Shown here piece by piece: positions 8,990 to 15,772 of a stretch of DNA of 36,351 nucleotides. Under the pieces are notes generated by a model that saw only the letters and a program-made list of their open reading frames with translations, was not told the origin of the DNA and searched no databases. The DNA is from CBINFS01 sp966250015 (GTDB taxonomy: Bacteria; Bacteroidota; Rhodothermia; Rhodothermales; DASSAV01): contig CBINFS010000036.1 of assembly GCA_966250015.1 (NCBI GenBank), positions 1-36,351 on the forward strand, read 5' to 3'. Each line of letters opens with the position of its first letter. The stretch's first letter is position 1. The position numbers and the translations under genes are program-made.

Positions 8990-9336
8990 GTTTTAACCTC
9001 AAAAAATGAAGTATCCCGTTATCTCTAATGGCATTGCCGCATGATCATCACTTAAAACTTTAAGAATACATGGTTTTAGAATATATCTGAAGAATATTGG
9101 AGCCGGGAGATTAAGGTAATGCTCAAAGGCTGCAAAACTACTGTATTCTGAAATATAGGTCCCATTGCAGAGACTTGTTGAACCAAATCTGAAGTAAAAT
9201 GTAGATTGTGTGAAGTCATCCTGGTGTTTTGATCCGATAAACCGGCGAACGTCGTTTTTTCCATTGAAGGCGTAGTGGCTCCAGATAAAGAGAGCCTGTG
9301 ACGTTGTTTACGAGCTTGAGGTAGCTCGAACCGGCT
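8990..9336. promoter_or_regulatory. AT-rich divergent intergenic region with a palindrome
   Basis: This 347-bp gap separates the leftward aldolase gene from the rightward tusE-like gene and is clearly more AT-rich than its neighbours. It holds a perfect palindrome CTTAAA-AC-TTTAAG at 9051-9064, a possible operator for the aldolase-kinase pair. A weak promoter-like pair TTGAAC (9178-9183) and TAGATT (9202-9207), 18-bp spacer, points toward the sulfur-carrier genes. No small gene could be supported. Confidence 0.35.
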
Positions 9337-9654
9337 ATGTTCACAAAAACGATTTGTGGAAAGGAAGTACGTGTCACGGAAGAGGGGTTTTTCGTCGATC
9401 CGGGCGCCTGGACTGAAGAAATGGCGGAAATTCTGGCAAAAGAAGCCGGGATCGAAGAACTGACGGACCGTCACCGACACGTCATCAACTTCATGCGCCG
9501 GGATTATTATGAACGAGGGGAGATCCCGACCATCAGGAGGATCAAAAACTTTTCGGGAGTATCGGTAAAGGAAATCTATGAGCTCTTTCCTGACGGACCA
9601 GCAAAAAAGGCAGCCTACATTTCCGGCCTCGGAAAGCCCGACGGTTGCCTTTGA
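9337..9654 (+). CDS. TusE/DsrC/DsvC-family sulfur carrier protein
   Basis: A 105-residue member of the DsrC/TusE family, which carries persulfide or trisulfide sulfur on a flexible C-terminal arm. The family signature GEIPTIRRIKN (about residues 62-72), the helix YELFPDGPAKKAA and the C-terminal GLGKPDGCL are all present. The penultimate cysteine (Cys104), the sulfur-bearing CysA, is kept. The second cysteine of true DsrC (CysB, in the GACKIAGL-like stretch) is replaced by Ala in KKAAYISGL. It is therefore a TusE-type, single-cysteine carrier rather than a sulfite-reductase partner. It overlaps the downstream DsrE2-like gene by 77 nt. No dsrAB or tusBCD is present. Confidence 0.9.
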   Translation: MFTKTICGKEVRVTEEGFFVDPGAWTEEMAEILAKEAGIEELTDRHRHVINFMRRDYYERGEIPTIRRIKNFSGVSVKEIYELFPDGPAKKAAYISGLGKPDGCL

Positions 9655-10144
9655 GATAGACCCTGCTTCGGCGCGGAATGGTGAGGAACGGATCAAGAAG
9701 GTCTCGATCATCCTGTCGAAGGGTACGCTGGAGGGATTGTATCCAGGCTTGATCATGGCGAACGGGGCCCGGATGGAAGGTATCGAGGCTGGTCTCTTCT
9801 TTACCTTTTACGGGCTGCACGCCGTCACGAAGAAGAAAATGCACAAGCTGCGCGTCGAGGCGGCCAATCCTGCTTCCCCAATTCCACCTTTTCTCAGCAT
9901 ACTGCCGGGCGTCGGAAGGTTCATCACCAGAAAAATGATCCAGGAGATGGATCGTTACGACATTCCGCCGGTCGCCGAGTTCATTTCCATGTTGGGCGAG
10001 GCAGGCGCCCATCTTTATGCCTGCAAGGCTTCGGTGGACCTCTTCGGGCTGACAATGGAGGACTTTTGCCCGGAGATTGAAGACATTATCAGCGTTGGCA
10101 CCTTCTACGAGAAGGCGGCGGGCGGGCAGATCATCTTTACCTGA
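9578..10144 (+). CDS. DsrE2/DsrE-F-like sulfur-transfer protein
   Basis: A 188-residue DsrE/DsrF/DrsH-like protein. The conserved domain starts at about residue 39 (RIKKVSIILSKGTLEGLYPG). It continues through AGLFFTFYGLHAV, IPPVAEFISMLGEAGAHLYACKAS, with the conserved cysteine at about 149, to the C-terminal EKAAGGQIIFT. Proteins of this type (DsrE2) are membrane-associated or soluble sulfur-transfer partners usually found with TusA or rhodaneses. The ATG at 9578 lies inside the preceding sulfur-carrier gene and gives a 38-residue N-terminal extension. No ATG, GTG or TTG occurs in frame before the conserved domain, so this start is effectively forced. The pair probably exchanges sulfur between Cys104 of the carrier and Cys149 here. 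Confidence 0.88.
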   Translation: MSSFLTDQQKRQPTFPASESPTVAFEIDPASARNGEERIKKVSIILSKGTLEGLYPGLIMANGARMEGIEAGLFFTFYGLHAVTKKKMHKLRVEAANPASPIPPFLSILPGVGRFITRKMIQEMDRYDIPPVAEFISMLGEAGAHLYACKASVDLFGLTMEDFCPEIEDIISVGTFYEKAAGGQIIFT

Positions 10145-10253
10145 GATTCCCTGACACGTAGCATTCGCTGTAGGTGAGGACTGAGATCGAGGTTTTTTGT
10201 TAAAAAAGGCCCTTCTTTATTTCCGGGTTAGACGCTTCTTCAAGATTGCCCTA

Positions 10254-10282
10254 TTGACCCTCTACCAAGAACGCGTTACATT
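10254..10282 (+). promoter_or_regulatory. Predicted promoter of the feo operon
   Basis: TTGACC (10254-10259) and TACATT (10277-10282) are separated by 17 bp and match the housekeeping sigma consensus at 5/6 and 4/6 positions. Transcription would begin near 10289, leaving about 30 nt before the feoA ATG. Confidence 0.5.
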
Positions 10283-10292
10283 GGGGTTGTTA

Positions 10293-10309
10293 TTTAGACT
10301 AAGTCTATA
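10293..10309. promoter_or_regulatory. Dyad operator, candidate DtxR/IdeR/MntR-type metal box
   Basis: TAGAC (10295-10299) and GTCTA (10303-10307) flank a 3-nt centre; one more T/A pair matches further out at 10293/10309. It sits just after the predicted transcription start and 11 bp before the feoA ATG. The TTAGAC...GTCTAA-like shape recalls DtxR-family iron or manganese boxes. Assignment rests on position upstream of feoAB; no repressor gene is in the window. Confidence 0.45.
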
Positions 10310-10319
10310 TAAGGCCGCG

Positions 10320-10730
10320 ATGGACGGATACACGGAGGTTCAGATACCGGAAAAAATCGAGGGTGAGGCACTGGCCACTTTCGGTTGCGGCAAGTGCGTC
10401 CAGCTCAATTTCCTGTGTCTGGAGCCGGGCCAGGCGTTACGACTGCGAGAGATGGGCTTGTGTGAAGGGAAGCAGGTGTGCGTGCTGCACAATACGGACA
10501 AGGTCATCGTTCGTTCGGGCGGCAGCCGAATCGGGTTGCACCGGGACCTGGCCCATCAGATTTACGGGACCGAGGTTGGAAAAGATCAGGCGGTACTTTC
10601 CGGCATCCGGTCCCTTTTCGTCCACCTGAGTGCTCGTTTCGTTCATTTTTTTCGTTCCAGTTCGAGGCGGCAGGTGGGGGAAGAACTCACCGTGGTGGAT
10701 TCGTCGGTCCCTGGAGGGCTACCTGGATAA
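10320..10730 (+). CDS. feoA: FeoA-like ferrous iron transport protein with Cys-rich N-terminus
   Basis: A small cytoplasmic SH3-like protein thought to help FeoB import Fe(II). The 136-residue product has a FeoA core (about residues 26-88), with LEPGQALRLREMGLCEGKQVCVLH and a following strand-rich GGSRIGLHRDLAHQIYGTEV. Unusual features are an N-terminal GCGKC motif (Cys23, Cys26), further cysteines at 33, 48 and 54, and a C-terminal extension of about 45 residues rich in Phe, Arg and Ser with no recognised domain. The ATG at 10320 was chosen because it follows the predicted promoter and operator; a TTG at 10197 would put both inside the gene. feoB begins 132 nt downstream. Confidence 0.82.
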   Translation: MDGYTEVQIPEKIEGEALATFGCGKCVQLNFLCLEPGQALRLREMGLCEGKQVCVLHNTDKVIVRSGGSRIGLHRDLAHQIYGTEVGKDQAVLSGIRSLFVHLSARFVHFFRSSSRRQVGEELTVVDSSVPGGLPG

Positions 10731-10799
10731 GCACTCTCCGCAACGCGTTCAGCCGCTCATCAGGCGGTACAGCGGTTTTTATATCGATTTTCCTGATTG

Positions 10800-10830
10800 C
10801 GCGAACCTGTTGTTAATCAATGGGTTCGCG
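10800..10830 (+). terminator. Hairpin followed by T-rich run between feoA and feoB
   Basis: CGCGAACC (10800-10807) pairs perfectly with GGTTCGCG (10823-10830), with a 15-nt loop, followed by TGTTTGTTTATTTG. The T-run is interrupted, so it may be a partial terminator that lowers feoB and downstream expression relative to feoA, or an RNA-processing site. It lies 33 nt before the feoB ATG. Confidence 0.45.
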
Positions 10831-10862
10831 TGTTTGTTTATTTGATTTGCCCGCATAGAGGA

Positions 10863-13088
10863 ATGTCAGCCAACTGTTCATCGTGTAGTAGTAGTTGCAG
10901 CACGTGCACCATACCTACAGAGGTTATGCATGCGGTGCATACGGTTGTGCTGACGGGCAATCCGAACGTGGGCAAGACGAGCGTATTCAACGCCATCACG
11001 GGGCTGCGTCAGAAGGTAGGCAACTACCCTGGTGTGACGGTCGAGCGCAAAATCGGCAGGATGAACGGAGTGGAGTCGGTGAGCGTCGTCGACCTGCCCG
11101 GCATGTACAGCCTCAACCCGAAGTCGCTGGATGAAGAGGTGGCTTACCGTGTGTTGACGGGCCGTCAGCCTCGCGAGCCGATGCCCGACGTCGTGGTGTG
11201 CGTCGTCGACGCGACCAATCTGGAACGCAACCTCTACTTCGTGCTTCAGATCATTGACCTCGGCCTGCCGACGGTCGTCGCGCTCAACATGATCGATGCG
11301 GCGAAGAAGGAAGGACTACACATCGACACGCGTGCGCTTGGGGATGCGCTGGACGTTCCGGTCATTCCGATGTCGGCCATTACCGGTGAGGGCGTCGATC
11401 GATTGAAGGCCGCCATCGTCAATACACGGTCCATACCGAAGCGGACACCGTTTCTACCGGCGGAGTGGCAAGCCCGTGTCGATGAAGTCGCCCATCTGCT
11501 CGCGATCACTGATTTTACGATCAACGAAGCGCAGGTCTACGGAGAAACCGTCCGCGCCCTGACGAACGAGCGTATTCTGAAGGAGTGGGAGAAACGCAGC
11601 CCATCGTTTTTCGAGGCCGTCAAGGCACTGGCCGACGAGATGCGGGCCAAAGGTGTCGACCCGCAGAAGGCAGAAGTGCAGGGACGGTACGACATTATCG
11701 GTCCGCTCGTCGAACGGGTGACGAGCAGGGGAGGGGAACATCCGGCGGTATCGTGGACCGATCGCCTGGATGCGATCTTGACGCACCGAGTGGTCGGGCC
11801 GGTCGTGTTTCTCTTGCTGTTGCTCCTGGTTTTTCAGGCCGTATTTGCGTGGGCCGCGCCGATTATGGATCTCATCGAAACAGGGGTGGGATCCGCCGGA
11901 GAATTCGTGCGGCGGGTTACGCCGGCCGGCGTCGTTCAGGACCTGCTTGTCGACGGTGTGATCGCGGGCGTCGGGTCGGTACTCGTCTTTTTGCCGCAGA
12001 TCCTCCTGCTCTTCTTTTTCATCGGCCTGATGGAAGACACGGGGTACATGGCGAGGGCGGCGTTCATTTCGGACAGACTGATGAACCGGCTCGGATTAAG
12101 TGGACGGTCGGTGGTGCCGCTCGTGAGCTCGTATGCGTGTGCGGTGCCCGCCATCATGGCCACCCGTACGATCGACAACCAGCGGGATCGGCTCGTCACG
12201 ATGATGGTCATTCCCCTGATGAGCTGTTCGGCCCGATTGCCCGTCTATACGCTACTCATCGGCGCCTTCATCCCCGCAGGTAGCCTCTTCGGCATAATCG
12301 GCTATCAGGGGGGCATGCTGCTCGCTCTGTACCTCGCGAGCACCGGGATGGCGCTGACGGCTGCGTACGTTTTAAAGAAGTTCGTCATCAAGGGCGACCA
12401 GACGCTCCTTGCCCTCGAGCTGCCCTCGTACCGGCTGCCACAGATGAAGCTGGTCCTCTGGCGAATGGTCGAGCGTTCGCGCATGTTCGTCACGAAGGCG
12501 GGGAAGATCATCCTGCTAATGAGCATCGTGCTGTGGTTTCTTGCAAGCTTCCCGAGGAACAGGGTGGAGACGGCTGCTGATGGATTGCCTGCTTCCACGG
12601 TTACGGCCACGGTGGCTGCTGAGACCCTCACTAACGCCGAAGACGTCGTCGTTGAAAGCTCGCAGATCCGAAACAGCTACATCGGGAGGTTCGGACGGGC
12701 CATCGAGCCGGTCATGCGTCCGCTGGGTTTCGACTGGAAGATCAGCGCCGGGATCATCTCGGCGTTCGCCGCGCGTGAGGTCATTGTGAGTACGCTGGCG
12801 ACGCTTTACAGCGTGGAGGACGACAGCGAAAACAATCCCGAGCTCAGGGAGCAGCTTCGTGCGGACGTCGACCCGGTGACGGGGAAGCCGGTATTCTCGA
12901 CGCTGGTTGCGATCAGTCTCATGGTCTTCATCATGCTGGCGTGCCAGTGCATGAGCACCCTTGCGATTACGCGGCGTGAGACCAACTCCTGGCGGTGGCC
13001 GATCTTCATGTTCGGATACATGACCCTTCTTGCATACCTCGGGTCGCTTTTCGTATATCAGGGGGGCAAGCTACTCGGGCTCGGGTGA
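10863..13088 (+). CDS. feoB: Ferrous iron transporter FeoB
   Basis: Inner-membrane Fe(II) permease with a cytoplasmic G domain. The 741-residue protein shows G1 GNPNVGKTS (residues 32-40), the switch-region NYPGVTVE (about 54-61), G3 DLPG (77-80) and G4 NMID. A GDI-like linker follows, then a membrane domain with two Gate/Nucleoside-recognition repeats (for example GLMEDTGYMARAAF, and SAGIISAFAAREVIVSTLATLY). Before the G domain is a cysteine cluster, MSANCSSCSSSCSTCTIP (five Cys in residues 5-15), not found in E. coli FeoB. The ATG at 10863, preceded by AGAGGA, fits better than an in-frame upstream start at 10797. An ECF-transporter S component begins 38 nt after the stop. Confidence 0.95.
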   Translation: MSANCSSCSSSCSTCTIPTEVMHAVHTVVLTGNPNVGKTSVFNAITGLRQKVGNYPGVTVERKIGRMNGVESVSVVDLPGMYSLNPKSLDEEVAYRVLTGRQPREPMPDVVVCVVDATNLERNLYFVLQIIDLGLPTVVALNMIDAAKKEGLHIDTRALGDALDVPVIPMSAITGEGVDRLKAAIVNTRSIPKRTPFLPAEWQARVDEVAHLLAITDFTINEAQVYGETVRALTNERILKEWEKRSPSFFEAVKALADEMRAKGVDPQKAEVQGRYDIIGPLVERVTSRGGEHPAVSWTDRLDAILTHRVVGPVVFLLLLLLVFQAVFAWAAPIMDLIETGVGSAGEFVRRVTPAGVVQDLLVDGVIAGVGSVLVFLPQILLLFFFIGLMEDTGYMARAAFISDRLMNRLGLSGRSVVPLVSSYACAVPAIMATRTIDNQRDRLVTMMVIPLMSCSARLPVYTLLIGAFIPAGSLFGIIGYQGGMLLALYLASTGMALTAAYVLKKFVIKGDQTLLALELPSYRLPQMKLVLWRMVERSRMFVTKAGKIILLMSIVLWFLASFPRNRVETAADGLPASTVTATVAAETLTNAEDVVVESSQIRNSYIGRFGRAIEPVMRPLGFDWKISAGIISAFAAREVIVSTLATLYSVEDDSENNPELREQLRADVDPVTGKPVFSTLVAISLMVFIMLACQCMSTLAITRRETNSWRWPIFMFGYMTLLAYLGSLFVYQGGKLLGLG

Positions 13089-13126
13089 TCCAGCCTGAAC
13101 GGGTCTATCGCAAATCAGATTACCTC

Positions 13127-13657
13127 ATGAAGAAGCAGCGGCATACTCCGCGTGAGATCGCCCTCGCCGGTGCGTTCGGCGCTGCGGCGTTGCTCTTACC
13201 CATCCTTTTTCACGTGATCCATCTGGGGGCGATTTTTCTGCCGATGTACCTGCCCTTGATGGGGCTGGCCTTCTTCGTGAGGCCGGTGGTGGCCTCCACG
13301 ACAGCCCTTCTTACGCCTCTTCTCTCAGGTGTCGTGTCCGGTATGCCTCCATTTTATCCTCCGATAGCTCCGATCATGGCCGTCGAGCTCGCTGTGATGG
13401 CGGCGCTCATTGCCGCTTTTTACCGGAAGGGGCGCGGGATCAACGAATGGTTGCTGCTCGGGGCGGTGCTCGTTATCGGCAGAATCATTTTTGCCTTGCT
13501 GGCTTACGGCGTTGCGCGAATTTTTGAATTACCCGCCGGGTTTGTCGCCGGGATTTCATTTATTAGCGGTTGGCCGGGTCTTATCTTGATGATGGTGGTC
13601 ATCCCGCCATTCGTTCGGCGTTTTCGGGACCGACCGGTATTTGCACAGGCCACTTAG
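13127..13657 (+). CDS. ECF transporter S component, unknown substrate
   Basis: A 176-residue membrane protein with about five or six hydrophobic helices and the small-S-component layout. A basic N-terminus MKKQRHTPRE leads to a first helix. A loop HLGAIFLPMYLPLMGLAF comes next, then a helix-loop SGVVSGMPPFYPPIAPIMAVELAVMAALIAAFYRKGRG. The FLPM-x-LP and LLTPLLSGVVSGMPP segments resemble a group of uncharacterised ECF S components. It is not a CbiM/NikM metal component, since the N-terminal MHIxDG-type motif is missing. The identification is supported by EcfT and EcfA two genes downstream. The ATG at 13127 was preferred to an upstream in-frame start lying within feoB. Iron-related cargo is a guess from position. 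Confidence 0.8.
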   Translation: MKKQRHTPREIALAGAFGAAALLLPILFHVIHLGAIFLPMYLPLMGLAFFVRPVVASTTALLTPLLSGVVSGMPPFYPPIAPIMAVELAVMAALIAAFYRKGRGINEWLLLGAVLVIGRIIFALLAYGVARIFELPAGFVAGISFISGWPGLILMMVVIPPFVRRFRDRPVFAQAT

Positions 13658-13667
13658 CGGGTCGTTC

Positions 13668-14279
13668 ATGACGCTGGAATCTCGACGTGCCTATTTCGAC
13701 CACGTAGCCCTCTCGTGGGATGACGGGGAGGACTTGCATGCGACGCTCCTGTCGCTTGGCAACGGGCTGGATGTGCTCGAGGTAGGCCCGGCTGAAACCG
13801 TGATCGATCTTGGATGTGGAACGGGTAACCTGACGGCCGCGCTGTTGAGCCGATTGTCTCCGCGTGGCAGGGTGCTGGCGGTCGATTTTTCGGCGCAAAT
13901 GATCCAGCTTGCCAGGGAGAAGGTTAAAGACCGGCGTGTCACTTGGTACGAGGCCGACGCAAGAGCGCTGCCGTTCCAGGACGAGGTGGCAGATCGGGTG
14001 ATCGGGTACCGCGTATGGCCTCATTTTCCGGATCAGGAGAGTGTGGCGGCTGAGGTTCGGCGTGTGTTGAAGCCCGGGGGAGTGCTTCATCTATGGCACA
14101 ACGTATCGAGGGAAGAGATCAATTCGATCCACGCCCTTGCCGGCGGCCCAATAGGTGAAGACTTTCTTCAACCCGCTCATGAACTTGCGGCGCTGTTCGA
14201 CAGGTGCGGGTTCGAATGCGTCGAATGTGTGGACGATGAAACGGGTTATCGAGTAACGGTGCGAAAACCGGCTATTTGA
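13668..14279 (+). CDS. Class I SAM-dependent methyltransferase
   Basis: A 203-residue Rossmann-fold methyltransferase. The SAM-binding motif I is VIDLGCGTGNL (residues 45-55), motif II AVDFSAQM, an acidic D at the EADARALPF segment, and a post-motif VLKPGGVLHLWHN. The start of the protein (RRAYFDHVALSWDD) resembles UbiE/type-11 small-molecule methyltransferases. The ATG is 10 nt after the S-component stop; a TTG at 13641 would overlap that gene. It lies between the S component and EcfT of the same transporter, which suggests it acts on the imported compound or its precursor, but the substrate cannot be deduced. Confidence 0.85.
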   Translation: MTLESRRAYFDHVALSWDDGEDLHATLLSLGNGLDVLEVGPAETVIDLGCGTGNLTAALLSRLSPRGRVLAVDFSAQMIQLAREKVKDRRVTWYEADARALPFQDEVADRVIGYRVWPHFPDQESVAAEVRRVLKPGGVLHLWHNVSREEINSIHALAGGPIGEDFLQPAHELAALFDRCGFECVECVDDETGYRVTVRKPAI

Positions 14280-14288
14280 GGTTTCCTC

Positions 14289-15047
14289 GTGAGGTATGCT
14301 TATTCGATACGTCTCTGGGGTAGCGGGAGCGGTCCTGCCAGGATGCTTGCTCCCGTTGCACGTATCCTGGCCGGCTTGCTCCTGTTCGTCGCGGTCGTCT
14401 GGTCGCAGCCGGATCAGACAACCGATTTGATCCTGCTCCTCACGGCCGTACTTTTAGGCGTTTATTTTTCAGGTATCCCTGGCCGGTACATCTGGTCCTT
14501 GCTGTTCTACGGCGTCCTCATTTTCGGCCCCATCTTTCTGCTTGCTCCCTTCATCCATCCTGGCCCTGCATTTAGCGCGAGTGCTGAGCTGGCGGCCGTT
14601 TCCGAGTCGCTCAGAACGCCCTGGGTAATTTTTTCGAAGGGGATCGCGGGTTTGCTCGTGGCTGCTGCGACGGTGTCCGTGCTGCCGCTTTCGGATTTGT
14701 ACGACGGGCTTGCACGCTTGCCGCTACCGAGGCTGGTCGTGATCATACTCGTGCAGGTCGTCCATCAGGCAAAACTGCTTTTCGATCAGACGGGAAAGAT
14801 GGCGCAGGCGATTGCGCTTCGTAAAGGTTCGTCCGGAGTCAAGACAGGACTGTTCATTCTGCGGACAATCCCTTCGATCTGGCTTCCGCGCATGCTGTTC
14901 AAGGCCGAACGGGTAGCCGCCGCGATGGACCTGCGCGGCTACGGCAACACCATTCCGCGTTTCGACTCGCGAGCTCTTGGGCTGTTGGACTGGATAGGCA
15001 TACTCGTCACGGGCCTTCTGGCAGGGTTCATCATCTTCATCGGTTAA
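14289..15047 (+). CDS. ecfT: ECF transporter T component (EcfT)
   Basis: Transmembrane coupling subunit that links the substrate-binding S component to the ATPases. The 252-residue product has about five hydrophobic helices and the cytoplasmic coupling helices with the two short Ala-Arg-Gly-type motifs, here ALRKG (about 176-180) and DLRGY (about 214-218), preceded by KAERVAAAM. The start is read as GTG, 9 nt after the methyltransferase stop; an ATG at residue 19 (14343) is an alternative and would remove only a hydrophilic tail. Its TAA overlaps the ATG of the ATPase gene (TAATG), indicating translational coupling. Confidence 0.85.
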   Translation: MRYAYSIRLWGSGSGPARMLAPVARILAGLLLFVAVVWSQPDQTTDLILLLTAVLLGVYFSGIPGRYIWSLLFYGVLIFGPIFLLAPFIHPGPAFSASAELAAVSESLRTPWVIFSKGIAGLLVAAATVSVLPLSDLYDGLARLPLPRLVVIILVQVVHQAKLLFDQTGKMAQAIALRKGSSGVKTGLFILRTIPSIWLPRMLFKAERVAAAMDLRGYGNTIPRFDSRALGLLDWIGILVTGLLAGFIIFIG

Positions 15048-15772
15048 TGGTCGAGATGAAAGAAATCCCTGCATTGCTGGCCGAAGGCGTGACCATCCGA
15101 TTCGGTGACGAAGCCCTTCCCGTGCTTTCCAACGTGTCGTTTCGAATAGAGCAGGGCGAACGAGTAGCCTTAATTGGGCTGAATGGTTCGGGGAAATCAA
15201 CGCTGCTGGCGGCGCTCGTCGGCCTAATGCCGATCGAGGGTGGCCGCATCGAAGTCTTAGGAACACCGCTCGAGGCTTCGTCAGTCGAGGACATCCGCCA
15301 GATGGTCGGGTTTTTGTTTTCGGTACCTGACGACCAGATCCTCTTCCCCAGGGTCATCGACGACGTGGCATTTACACTTATACAGCGTGGTTTTTCTCCG
15401 GTGGCGGCACGGCTCAAAGCACAGGAAGTGCTGGAGCGTCTGGGTGTAATGGATCAGGCATCGCGCCCGCCGGACGAGTTGTCTCACGGGCAACGGCTCC
15501 GGGTGGCGCTTGCCGGGGCTATCGTTGCCGATCCGCCGTTACTGTTGCTCGACGAACCGTCGTCAGGCCTCGACCCTGTTGGGCGGCAATCCCTCATTCA
15601 AACGCTCCTTGAATTGCCTTCGACCATGCTCGTGGCCACGCACGACCTGGGGTTTGCGGCGCGTACGTGTACCCGGTATCTGATGCTGGAAAATGGTGCG
15701 ATCGTTGAGGAGGGGCAAGATTTCTCGGCTGTCGACCGCCGCTGGGGAATCGTAGCCGAGGCACGTCAGTAG
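15047..15772 (+). CDS. ecfA: ECF transporter ATP-binding protein (EcfA)
   Basis: A 241-residue ABC ATPase energising the ECF transporter. Walker A is GLNGSGKST (residues 44-52), a Q-loop region lies in FSVPDDQILF, the ABC signature reads LSHGQ (145-149), Walker B is LLLLDEP and the H-loop VATHDLGF. Only one ATPase gene is present, whereas many ECF modules carry two (EcfA and EcfA'); here it would have to act as a homodimer or pair with a product encoded elsewhere. It starts on the last base of the EcfT stop codon. Its 3' end overlaps the convergent radical SAM gene by 7 bp, so no terminator separates them. Confidence 0.92.
   Translation: MVEMKEIPALLAEGVTIRFGDEALPVLSNVSFRIEQGERVALIGLNGSGKSTLLAALVGLMPIEGGRIEVLGTPLEASSVEDIRQMVGFLFSVPDDQILFPRVIDDVAFTLIQRGFSPVAARLKAQEVLERLGVMDQASRPPDELSHGQRLRVALAGAIVADPPLLLLDEPSSGLDPVGRQSLIQTLLELPSTMLVATHDLGFAARTCTRYLMLENGAIVEEGQDFSAVDRRWGIVAEARQ

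Noticed and set aside
9076..9756. 226-codon minus-strand frame over the sulfur-carrier gene
   Set aside because: Half is AT-rich intergenic and half antisense to two recognised genes.
10197..10319. N-terminal extension of FeoA from a TTG start
   Set aside because: It would place the promoter and dyad inside the gene and adds 41 residues with no family similarity.
12995..13126. Extension of the ECF S component into feoB
   Set aside because: It overlaps feoB by about 94 bp and adds a non-membrane tail; the ATG at 13127 gives the normal S-component start.
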